64,000 nucleotides of DNA from Xanthoparmelia taractica (Eukaryota; Ascomycota; Lecanoromycetes; Lecanorales; Parmeliaceae). A program made the position numbers and the translations under genes. The stretch spans positions 1-64,000 of the forward strand of contig JANQBS010000093.1 of NCBI GenBank assembly GCA_033085395.1, in the 5' to 3' direction. This document shows, one piece after another, positions 12,650-22,684 of the stretch. The notes beneath the pieces are model-generated. The model searched no databases. It had not been told where the DNA came from and saw only the letters and a program-made list of their open reading frames with translations. Numbering within the stretch: position 1 is the first letter of the stretch; every line of letters starts with the position of its first letter.

Positions 12650-12928
12650 TCTTCAAAGACAGAGCGGTATGACATGGCATAAAGTTATAGAAATGAAGGC
12701 CAAACAACTATGCCACCAGCCAAACCCTGGAGTCGCAGGCATGTAAAGTGCAAATGCGGGGAACGCAAAGCCTCCAAGGCGTGCCAGATTGCGCGTTGCG
12801 ATAGCCGATGCCGCATATCGTGCGTACCCATCAATGGTATAGGTTCGGATGCATTGAAAGCAAAGTATGAGACCGGTCGCGAACACTGCTGCCCCAATGT
12901 TGGGAATAACCAGTGTGAATGTGCCTTA
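12650..12928 (-). pseudogene. MFS transporter C-terminal fragment
   Basis: The minus strand from about 12928 to 12650 reads VIPNIGAAVFATGLILCF, then TIDGYARYAASAIATRNLARLGGFAFPAFALYMPATPGFGWWHS in pieces. This is the pattern of the last two membrane helices of fungal DHA1 drug/polyamine pumps (QTYIIDAYTRYAASA...GYGWGNSLLAFIA). No upstream helices follow directly because a MITE begins at 12929. A possible mid-protein remnant (FLRETYGPKIRNK, about 13770-13690) lies beyond it. The fragment has no start and no continuous reading frame, so it is a relic. Confidence 0.6.
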
Positions 12929-13362
12929 CTCGTATCTCCGGATATGCAATCTTAGGGCTAGGGCTATCCACGAGATTTTTATAATAACTATTTTAAAGAC
13001 TATTATAGAAATTTTAAAATAATTAGTATATAGAATATAGAATATATTCTTTAATAGTTAATAAAAATTATATAATTTAAATAATATTTATAAAGTAATA
13101 ATAGAAATAATAGAATATATTTCAGATAGATAAAGTTCTAACTCTAAGTATTAATAATAAAATTTACGAAATCTTAAAATTTTACGTTATATAATATAGA
13201 ATAAATATATTTTATAAATTAAATATAAAAGAAATATTAAAAGTATATTAATATTTATAAATTAAAGTATCTTCAATAAGAGTATATAGCTAAATAATAA
13301 TATACGCTTAGATTTCTTATTCTAGCCCTAGCCCTAAGATTACATATCCGGGTAGATACGAG
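12929..13362. mobile_element. 434-bp AT-rich MITE with TA target duplication
   Basis: The left end reads CTCGTATCTCCGGATATGCA then ATCTTAGGGCTAGGGCTA; the right end is its reverse complement with one base changed and two inserted, ending AGATACGAG. TA stands on both sides (12927-12928 and 13363-13364). The interior is nearly pure AT with no open frame, as if RIP-treated. It has interrupted the MFS relic. Confidence 0.8.
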
Positions 13363-14310
13363 TAGGGCTAAGCGATGGGGCTTTGTCTTCAGGCCTATAT
13401 CAGCTAACCAACAGAGCGTTGATATCTAAAACTACTACACTCTCAGTTGAATTATCAGTTTGACAGTTGGTTTTATTTATCTAACAGTCGATGCTGTTTA
13501 ATATTCAAAGCTAGCAGTTCGTTCAATTTGCCCGTGAGTTTACGAACTGGGAGACACCTACACGCCATATAAAGCGCGGGAAATTGAATCATCGGCTGGG
13601 TGTCTGAATGTCAACTGGCCGGGTCAAGGTTACGCTCAGTAATCTGTTCAATATTTCATCGAACCCTGTGCGCAACTTCAAATCTATTGGACTTTGTTGC
13701 GTATTTTCGGACCATACGTTTCCCTCAGGAAAAGGATAGCAGTGACTTCACAAAGGCTACCCTCACGAATCATCTTAAACAGCGAAAAAAGTATCGGCTC
13801 CTTCTTCAAACACTTTGGAAGGACGCAGTGACTCTTACTAGGATTTATCTTATCTAGGAGTTCGCTGGCCTCCACATGGAAAGACTTACATTAGGATTAT
13901 ATATGCCATCCCGCAATAGATCATTCTTAAGAATCTATGATAGTTCCTTGCTCAGCTAAATCACTAATTCATGTGCTGACAACACTGTTTAACAATGTTA
14001 TCTTATAATGTGTTAAAGACGTACTGGAATCTCAAAGTCGCCAAAGGTGTCTAGACTGCTCAAGGCTACAGATTCTGACAGGAGCAAGGGACTTACTGAC
14101 GTGACTTGTCCATGACTAGTTAGTTGCCTTCGAGATCTGCTATCAGGGCGGCGTAGACTCTGTGCCGTGGCAGTGAGGACGCGACTAGAATGCTGGCCGT
14201 CGGGTCCGGTTGGGCACGTGTAAAGGGCTGTGCCTCAGTTAAGGTAGCCGCAGGGCATACTAAATAGGCCAGGCTAAAAGTTGTGTTGATGCTTACATAC
14301 ATACATTAGG
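13363..14310. other. Intergenic with possible MFS remnant
   Basis: The minus strand at about 13770-13690 reads AILFLRETYGPKIRNK, like the loop after helix 6 of DHA1 transporters, but continuity is lost after a stop. Nothing else can be supported here. Confidence 0.35.
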
Positions 14311-14318
14311 TATAAAAA
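14311..14318 (+). promoter_or_regulatory. TATA-box-like element of the P450 gene
   Basis: TATAAAAA lies 108 bases upstream of the P450 start codon, a normal spacing for a fungal core promoter. No other site overlaps it. Confidence 0.45.
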
Positions 14319-14425
14319 GAGGTGGCCCCGCCTGCCTATTCAAAATCTCCCAGAAGAGAATATTGTCATTTGGCCGCTGCTCGGATACGTAACAAAACGG
14401 CAGCTCTAGAAACCGACGCTTTACC

Positions 14426-16390
14426 ATGTCTTTACTTCTCTACGCTGTCTTTTTTTCCATCACATCAGGATTCCTACTCTACAGACGCATCTTTCCAAAG
14501 CCGTACCCTGGAATTCCCTACAACCATGCCGCAGCGCATCGTATCTCCGGTGACGTCCCTGATCTACTCGCACACTACAAAAGGACAAAAGAAGCCTCTG
14601 CTTTTTCTTTCGAGCAATGCAGAAAGCTCAAGTCGCCAATAATCCAGCTGTTCCTACGGCCCTTTTCTCCCCCGCTCATATTCTTAGATGATCCGCGCGA
14701 GACGGAAGACATCTTGCTCCGCCGGACGAAAGATTTCGACAGGGCACCAAGCACAATCGCTTTCTTCAAACCACTGATACCGCATGCCACGCTTGTTCAG
14801 CCCTCGAACCAAGTATTCAAACAGCAGAGACGTCTGTGGGTGGACTGCATGTCGCCGGGCTTCCTCCGCAGAGTCGTGGCGCCCAATGTGTACAAATCCG
14901 CATTGGGACTCGTGGACTTGTGGCGTCTCAAAACCTCGCTGGTAGACGGTCGTCCCTTTGCAGCGCAGCAGGACTTTCAACTTGCCGCTTTCGACGCCAT
15001 TTGGGTTGCTATACTAGGCTCAGAGCTGGGTGGCGTACGTTCGGAAATTGAAACCTTGAATACGAAAGCATCATCGATTAAGATTCCCAAAGACAAAGAC
15101 CATCCAGTTCCACTTCCGTCTGCGACCCGCTCTGACATGTATAATGCAGTTGCATACCTCACTAATGTGGGGGAAGGTCTCATGGCTTCTCCGTTTCCTG
15201 TCTTGCATCATTGGTTCATCCGACAATCATCTCAATACAAAGCCAACATCGCTATCAAGGACCAAGAGATTCGGAACCTTACAGAGCGAGCTCGAGATCG
15301 ATTCCGCAGGATTTCCGCTGCCGATGACGAGGGGAAAGAGCATGACACGTGCGCTATGGATCTCGTTTTGCGCCGGGAGGTCATCGCTGCGCAGAAAGCT
15401 GGCGTCGAATTGCCGGAGGGAGAGCGCCCGGCTATTCAAGACGAATTGCTGATGTTACTTATTGCGGTAAGTATCATTGATGAATCAATGATCTCCAACA
15501 CCAAGCAGAAGATCTTGTGTATTTAATGTGGGCATGTTGATTTGTAGGGCCACGAAACAACATCGACAACTCTAGGCTGGTCCGTCAAACATCTCGCGAA
15601 CAACCCGCTCGTACAATCAAGACTCCGCGAAGCCTTCCGCGAAGCTCTCCATCTCACCATCCCAGACACCGCAATACCCGCCTCTCCACCATCCGTCACC
15701 GACATCCTGAGCGCCGATATCCCCTACTTGGACGCCACGATCGAAGAAATAAACCGCCATGCAAACACAGTACCCCTCCTTGTGCGCGTCGCGACTGTCG
15801 ACACTGATATCCTAGGGTATAAGGTCCCGAAGGGCGCTACGGTGATGTGTAACGCGCAGTTTATGACGAAGCCGCAGGAGGTCAAGGAGGAAGTGAGGAG
15901 TAAGAGCTGTAGGGATGCCGAGGAGAAGCGGGGAAGAGGGTTTCAAATGCGGGATTTGCAGGCCTTCATGCCGGAGAGATGGTTGGTGAGGGATGAGACT
16001 GGGAGGGAGGTGTTTGATGGGAGTTCGTTGACGAGGTTGGCCTTTTCGCTGGGTCCGAGGGGGTGTTTTGGTATGCTCTACAATACTCCACTCCCTTATT
16101 CTGCTGCTTGTCTGTTTGTCCGCTGTCACTTTGCTTTTATTGCAATTTTGCGCTCCTCGATTGCCTTCTTTGCAGTGCTTGTTGTACCGTTCCATCTTTG
16201 GTTTGGCTTGACTCCGCTGACTCCTCCATCAGGTAAGCAGCTGGCTATGCAGGAGATTCGCATTATTCTTGTGTTGCTTATCCTTAGCTTTGACTTTCAG
16301 CCTTTACCAGAGGTGTTGAACAGCCCTCGTGGCCAGCAGAAGGTCTTACATACGGCACAGCAGTGTTATGTCAAGCTCAAGGCATTGTAG
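14426..16390 (+). CDS. Cytochrome P450 monooxygenase
   Basis: Exons 14426-15466, 15548-16070 and 16233-16390 give 573 residues. A hydrophobic N-terminal anchor (LLLYAVFFSITSGFLLY) would place it on the ER. The I-helix oxygen motif GHETTS opens exon 2 (residue 348), the K-helix ExxR is EINR (about 414-417), the PERF-like motif is FMPERW, and the heme motif FSLGPRGCFGKQL is split by the second intron: Cys in exon 2, the following Gly completed by exon 3. That 162-bp intron is a multiple of three and has no stop, so unspliced RNA would read through and insert 54 residues between CFG and KQL. The reaction is NADPH-dependent hydroxylation of an unknown substrate. Neighbours (2OG oxygenase, efflux pump) suggest secondary metabolism. 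The gene itself looks intact. Confidence 0.93.
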
Positions 16391-16603
16391 GCTGCTGTTC
16401 CTGGCCTTGATCTGAAAGATCGGATCTGATTAGTAGCATGGACCTTGTAACGAACAGGCTTGCAGTAGGGTATTTGAGACAATCTGTTCTTATTACTTTA
16501 CTAGCTGCGTATCCGCTATCTCTAAGTAGTAGGGGATTATTGATCTTGCATGAGTCCATGACACCAGGAAATCTTATTCAACTCTCCTCGGTCTCCTCTC
16601 CCA

Positions 16604-16750
16604 CAACGTGCCCAATAGTCCGACTAGTCCAGCCGGACTATCAGTCCTAGACTAGTCCAGGTGTTTGGACGGACTGTGGACTGTGTAAATAGCTTCATTT
16701 CGGACTAGTCTAGGTATCTGGACGGACTATTAGGACTATTGGGCACGTTG
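16604..16750. mobile_element. 147-bp hAT MITE with 8-bp target duplication
   Basis: Perfect 18-bp ends CAACGTGCCCAATAGTCC lie in inverted orientation at both limits. They are flanked by the direct repeat CTCTCCCA at 16596-16603 and 16751-16758. Eight-base duplications are diagnostic of hAT elements. The interior shares GTTTGGACGGACTGTGGAC with the larger hAT at 30015-30635, so that family probably supplied the transposase. It lies in the last codons of the MFS gene. Confidence 0.9.
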
Positions 16751-18832
16751 CTCTCCCAAAGAAGCAGAGTCGTGAGGACTGCGACGCCACTGAATATTGT
16801 GATGATGCGCATCTGCTTGTTGTATCCTTCGGCGAACGTCGTTCGCACAGCCGCTTGCTGTTCTGGCGTTAGCGTCTCAATCGTCGTAAGGGAGTCTGAG
16901 ATCTCGAGAAGCTGTGACGGTGTGATTATATTTTGGAGCTCGGATCTGGCGTAATTGTTGAGGATGGTTGAGCTGGGGAGAGAAGATGGTCAGTAATTTC
17001 CAATAGAAAGGGGAAGAGTGGGGCATAGGGGTACCATATTGCCAGGCCTATTGTTCCGCCCAAGACTCGCACTTGGGTCAGTGCGCCCATGGTAATGGCT
17101 ATGATATTATTAGTCGTTTAGTTTTATTGACATAAAGCTTTGCTACTACTCACGAAGATGTGCCTCCCTGACGACCAATGGAGCAAGCGTCAGGACAGTA
17201 CTGAGGCCTAAACCAAATCCCAGGCCCATAACAGCTTCATACCCGTACTGCTGGGGTGCGATCTTATGCATATCTGTCGGCAGCGAGCTCGTCAGACCGA
17301 CACCAACAAGCTGTAGCAACTCTCCAATCAGCATCAAGTAGAAAGGTGGTACTTTGTAGTTCGAGGTCAGGAGACCTTGTACGGCAGTTGCGAATGGAGA
17401 GGTCAGCAGCAAGGGGAGCAGAGCTATGCCCGCACGCACGGGCGAGAGCCCATTGACGGCTTGCGCTCGTTGAGGGATATTGACTATAATGCTGACGAAA
17501 AGGAAGCCGATGAAGAAGGCCGTGCTCATCATGCCCATCAAAATACGATCTTTGAGCAGGCGTAGAGGGAGAATTGGTTCCTGTAGAGAGTGCAATTTCT
17601 CGACGAAAAACTCCCAACTAACAAAGCAAGTCCAGCAGATGCCGGCTAGGGTAATCGTGCAGATAATGACGGCGCTCTTCCAGGAGTAGCGCTGACCGGC
17701 TTCCTCCAAAGCGAAAACTAAGAGAATTGAAGCTGCGAGGAGGAGTATAACGCCGAGAATGTCGATTCGGCTGAGTGAGGCTTTAGAGAATTTACTGCGA
17801 AGCTGGGCTTTCATGGTTTTCTGGCCAGATGATATAATGCTAATGACAAGTAGAGTGCTATGAGAACTATTGCTGCTACACCTCCCGGTGCGCTATTTGC
17901 ATTTAGTAAGTTGTTCTTACATTCGAGAATCCAGGGAGAGTTCCTACTCACTTCAACAAGAAGACTCATCGCCACGTGGAATGGGTGGTAATGGCACCAC
18001 CCAGGATTGGCCCCAGAACGCTTGCTATAGCGAAAATAGACGAGACTATGCTCATATATTTGCCGAACTTTTCGCGGGGCACGAGAGTTGGTGCAATGAC
18101 AAGAACCATGGCGTATATTCCTGAGGCACCCATACCTTGAAAAGCGCGGAGTATGATTCTGTTCAGCGGTGTGTTAGCTTGTAGAAGGATGGTAAATGCA
18201 GGAATATGAGGGGATGCACTTACAGCCCGACCATTGCGTTCGCAACACCACACGCTATTGAAAACACGGTGAAAACAGTAAGGGCGAGGAGTATCATGGT
18301 CTTTCGACCGAAGACATCACTGAATTCGGCATAGATGATGAGAAATCCTATCGCGACGGGTCGGATATTGTAGAGTGAAGTCATGGGAGGGTGATGTGCG
18401 TACCGGTATATGTGAGGAGGTAGGATATGACGATCGAATCTCGAGAGTCGAAGCCATGGAGGGCGTCCGTAATGGAGACAAGTGCTGTGCTGACTATGGT
18501 AGTCTCGATGGTAGAAAGCAAAAGTGCGATCCAAAGTCTACCGACTGTCAGCATGTGTACAGCTGCGAAGATTGACTCCCCAGGCTTCGAGGTGTGGATT
18601 ACCCAAGCGTCAACATGTGCAACTTCCAGCCTTGTATATAGACAGGACTTGGTTGCGCTTCCTCCTCCTCAATTGACATGGGCTCTAGCGACTGGTCGTT
18701 CGCAATATTCGGTGGCTGAGGACCAGATGACGAAGGTGGGCGGGCTTCTGATAACGAAATTGGACTTCTACTCGAGGGTTTGAGGGTACTGTTGAGGTGA
18801 GCATGCAGCTTGGAATCTTCCTCAGAGGACAT
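16705..18832 (-). pseudogene. DHA2-type (14-helix) MFS efflux pump, probably disrupted
   Basis: Exons on the minus strand: 18832-18603, 18537-18404, 18347-18224, 18158-17952, 17892-17154, 17098-17035, 16972-16705. Family blocks read clearly: TLGLWIALLLSTIETTIVST (helix 1), YAEFSDVFGRKT (loop 2-3 signature), RAFQGMGASGIYAM, GPILGGAITTHSTWR (antiporter motif C), and later LEEAGQRYSW and GALTQVRVLGGTIGLAI. Relatives export mycotoxins and drugs. Three lesions: TGA at 17968-17966 where WRW is expected in exon 4; a one-base frameshift near 17815-17825; and a hAT MITE that replaces the end ERRPRRVE with a different 13-residue tail. An ATG at 17814 opens a 222-codon frame, so a C-terminal part could still be made. 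If the assembly has errors at the first two sites, the gene may be alive. Confidence 0.75.
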
Positions 18833-19189
18833 GGTTCTTCTACACAAATAAGATGTCGCAGAGGACTGTGTCTACACAAGCAAGATGAAGTATCTCGTAG
18901 GTTGACGAGGTTAGCGAGGACTGGGATGGGAGGGTGGGTTGGTGTTTCGGCGAGCTGCAGGGCACGTGAGCATGACTGCATGAAAAAAATCTATATGGTG
19001 AAACTAGCGTCCCGAAGGATGGACACGGCACGATACCTGATGTATCACTCGAGCATTCCGTACCATAAATATGGCTAAATTACCGCTAATTGGGTATCCT
19101 ACCAAAGGCTGGCCGCTAATTTCTTCATCTTTGCACCGTTTCACCTTTCTTGGGAGAATCCCAATCTCAGGAAAAGAGCCGTTATGTTC
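18833..19189. other. Intergenic, upstream of the MFS gene
   Basis: Presumed promoter of the MFS gene on the minus strand. No open frame with family features and no obvious binding-site cluster. Confidence 0.4.
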
Positions 19190-20720
19190 AAGACGATCGA
19201 CAGGCGGTCACGACAAATCAGTCTGATAGAGTGTTTCAAGCGTTGGCCTGAGAAGGTATCCGAGCTTGATGACGGCCAACCCTTTCAGCAGAGCATCCAA
19301 AGTAAGATCACAGTCGAAATATATAGTTCCTTCTTCCCCCTCCACTGTACTGCAAGCCCGCTTCGGTCGTTTGCATATGCCAGGTCATCGTGCAAAGAAG
19401 TCTATGCGTGCGAAGGTGAAAAAGCCGTAGGTAAATCGGTTTGGCAAGGCCGAGCCAGGGTATATGGTTCCCGCAAGCTCGCAGTCCAGGTATAGGATCG
19501 ATGGCACGGTGCTATCTTTCGAGTCGATGACATTGCCACCGTGCCCATCGCACATGCCGAAGGTAGCAGATTGAGTCCACCAACAATTTCCGGGTCCAGT
19601 ATCTGCAAAGCGCGATCTAGATAGTGCCGTAAATGGTTATGGGTTTGGCAATTGATGACCATGGGAAGACCTGAGAAGCCACAGAAGACATCCTCCGATG
19701 AACTGGGTCCGGAAAAAGATTAGGATACTCTTTGGAGAAATCGCCGGAGGCGGGAATCCATCACAAGATGATGGTAAAAGAATGGGTGTGTTTCCTGCTG
19801 AACGCAACGTTTGGACAGGTCGTCTGGGTTGAAGGAGCGCGTAGAAGCAGCCAAGACATCGCGAGCTCGTCGAAGGTCGGTACCTACAAATCACTCGTCT
19901 GAATGGCAGTCCCTCCCTCTTGCATCTTTGTCAACAGGCCCTTAGTCATCATAATACCAAAGGTGAATATCCTCGAGCATCTCCCAATGCAACACTGGAA
20001 AGGAACACGCCGGAGAGCCGGTTGCGCTGCAATAACAGCTTGTGCGCTCTCCTTGGGAAAGTCGTGCCAAACCAAGGGAAGGGCTGCCAGCTTGTCCGAC
20101 ACAGATTTGTGTCATTCGCGTACTCGCACTGCCAATCAAGACTCGTCGAGGTCAGCATACGAGCCAGTGAGGTTGGATGAGAAACGCGTAAGGGCTAGCG
20201 TAGTGAATTCAACTCAAATCTCATAAAGGGTCGGATAAGATTGTTCTATCGGCATCGAAAGTATTGATCATAGCGTGGAATGCAGATAAATGCCGTTGTA
20301 GTGGGGCGAACGAAAGTTCCCGATAGCAGGCTGAATGCTCAGGAGCGTCCTTTACAGAAAATAAAAGATTGGCTGAATCCTTGGATTCGAGCTTTGTAGT
20401 TCCCGTGCGGAGTGTCCGGCTAGCTACGACTAGAAGATAGGCATAACGCTTTCCATTTCGTTCGATCTTGACAAAGTTCGCCACTTCTGCAGGATCGTAG
20501 CCTTAAAAGAAGCTACATGCCGGGTTCATGCTCAACTATGCATAGCGACGTTACGATCAACCCGCAGGAAACGCTAGACTCACGGCCTTGTACGATCGAC
20601 CTTTCGAAGAAAAGATCACATCTGGCTCCGGCCTCTGCAGGAAATCGGGATTGGGAAGAACATTGAACTTATCTGTTACCTTCGGGGGTTGATAAATAAA
20701 AAATCATGTACCCGGTGTAG
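19190..20720 (-). pseudogene. APH/kinase-like protein, multiply frameshifted
   Basis: Pieces of one protein appear in order in different minus-strand frames: NPDFLQRPEPDVIFSSKGRS (about 20680-20610), IERNGKRYAYLLVVASRTL then HSACYRELSFAPLQRHLSAF (20480-20270), DGHGGNVIDSKD and SILYLDCELAG (about 19550-19450), HIPWLGLAKPIYL, and FDCDLTLDALLKGLAVIK (about 19320-19250). The DGHGGN and D-x-E blocks recall the catalytic loop and metal site of APH-type kinases found in ascomycetes. At least three frame changes and internal stops separate them, so no intact gene remains. The family name is by resemblance and less certain than the fact of decay. Confidence 0.5.
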
Positions 20721-20927
20721 GAGGACCGCGGCGTACGAAGCGAACAAATTATAACCCTAGATGGGAAAGTCTCGAGTCCGAGGCCACTCAGTCAAGGCAA
20801 GTCCACTGGGGAATTGAATGTTGGATTTTCCATATACCATGCTACCTCCGAGGGAGATGCAGAGAGAGCCCAATCCTCGCGCATCGACAGAGTAGTTCGC
20901 AAACTTGTCACGTAGCTCATTAATCGA

Positions 20928-21443
20928 TTAGTCCGGGCCTGGAAGTCGAGGTGGAACGGCACTTAAAGCTTTCTCAACGATCTTTCGATCTTCCTCAAAG
21001 GACATGGTCGAAGGAGCGTCCTTTCTACACACCCATCGTACCTCAAAATCCTCGCCCTCTTCCTGGGTGTCCGCAATCTGATGATCAGATGAGTCGACCT
21101 CAGCCACATACCAAAAGATTATCTTGCGAATCCCTTGGCTTAAGCGCTGCTGAATGGCAAGAGGCTCTGTATGTGGCGTACTACTGGGCTGAGGTGCTCT
21201 GGTCGGAAGGCTGTGTGCAAGTAAACGACAACTGTAGCCCGACTCCTCCCACGTCTCACGCTGTGCTGCGGCCTGCAAAGACTCCCCGGCGTTTTTACGG
21301 CCTTTGGGAAGCAAATATTCTCGTTTTGGGCGATGGTACAGCAATAAGACCAGGTTTCTATGACAGTCGATCGCGACTGTGCCACTACTGAGCACAAATT
21401 GGTCGGAGAAATCTAAACGGCGATCATCCTGGGCCGTCGTCAT
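20928..21443 (-). CDS. Nudix hydrolase
   Basis: Single exon of 171 residues. The Nudix box is complete, G-x5-E-x7-REUxEExGU, reading GRKNAGES then AAAQRETWEESGY (about residues 46-68). The preceding YHRPKREYLLPKG is the usual strand before the box, and FWYVAEVDSS then FEVRWVCRKDA are the following strands. Such enzymes cleave nucleoside diphosphates linked to another group. Fungal members of this size often act on diphosphoinositol polyphosphates or dinucleotides, but nothing here fixes the substrate. The first ATG is used. It is intact between two decayed genes. Confidence 0.9.
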   Translation of the reverse strand: MTTAQDDRRLDFSDQFVLSSGTVAIDCHRNLVLLLYHRPKREYLLPKGRKNAGESLQAAAQRETWEESGYSCRLLAHSLPTRAPQPSSTPHTEPLAIQQRLSQGIRKIIFWYVAEVDSSDHQIADTQEEGEDFEVRWVCRKDAPSTMSFEEDRKIVEKALSAVPPRLPGPD

Positions 21444-22684
21444 TGCGAATAACCTTGAGAATTATGGCCTGGGTAGTAAGATCTGCTCTAGGATATTTAC
21501 TGCCTGGACCGATCAGCTTCGGCGTATCTGGGCAGCAATTGGACTGATGCTCTCTATAAGTCTTACTCGAGTACGGCTTTCGGATTATTGAGAAATTATA
21601 TGCGGGACGAACGGTCCAACAAACCGTTGATGAGTCACTTGATGTTCTCCGTCTCTCAAACAAATTGATACGCGAATCTTCTCAAGGGAGTCCAAACCAG
21701 CCGTCCGAAGGATATTGGTGGTAGTCGCTCCAGTAATCCTAATCGAGTTTGCTATGAGGCATCCAGGTCTAGTGTCCGCTAGTACGAGCCCTAGCCCTAC
21801 TCTCGGCAGACCTTACACCTATCCAACCCTATGAGGGAGAAGCCCTAAGGCTAATAACTAGAACGAAACCAACCCATTGTCAATACTTCTTTAAAGAAAT
21901 CAATTTTGGTTGTTTCAGTGATCATGGCCATAGACCGTTTTGCTGCAGTGATCATAGCCACGAACCATTATCATGGTCACACTTTAGGTTGTGGAAGATC
22001 TAAGACAATTCTGGAGGTTAGGCCATCTTTGATTCAACAGCTACGTTAACTAAGCACTCACTCTTACGTTTGCAATATTGCAGTCACCGCTCAAGAACTC
22101 AAACGAGAAATAGAGGTAGGGAGGGTCTCTCCTGCAGCCTAATCCGCGAGGCCTCTAGAATGGCTACCACTACGGATATAGAGCAGAGCACTGCGCCGGA
22201 AATTCCCGTTCCCTGGAGAATCAATTTTATCAAACACAATTATCCTTCACTTAAAATAGTCTCGCACTATACATGTTTCCCACCTTTCTCATGGGTTGCA
22301 TAGCCATGTCAGACGAGCAGTTGCTGGAGAAGGCCATCGCCAACGGTTACGAGTTAGATACTTAGCAAGCCGAAGACAGTGTCAAAGACATTGGGTACCT
22401 AGTATGTGAAGAAGATTCGTAAGAGCCTGTGATAGGCTAATGAAAGTAGCAGCTGAATCACCCCTCTTTCCTTCCCGCGACACACAAATACCCCGTGTTA
22501 AGATCAAAGACCATGTATTTGGGCCTCTTACTTTAGGAACTCGAAAGGGATTTTGAAGTAGCTATGCTTCATATCGCGGTCGCACTCACCGTCGGTGAGG
22601 ACCTTCAACGTGATTTGAGAGGAGCGAGTCGGAATGGCAACGGCCCCCTCAGACACTTTGTCTGCAAATGGCTGCAAGGGGCAT
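21444..22684. other. Intergenic, short repeats only
   Basis: Two imperfect 30-bp units beginning CAGTGATCAT (21916 and 21946) and one AGCCCTAGCCCTAC tract (about 21790) are visible. A 47-codon open stretch starting at the ATG at 22160 and a 19-codon one after 22306 show no family features. Confidence 0.4.

Noticed and set aside
16071..16232. Treating the P450 as one unbroken reading frame after exon 1
   Set aside because: That would separate the heme cysteine loop from its helix; the GTATGC...ATCAG intron restores the canonical motif.
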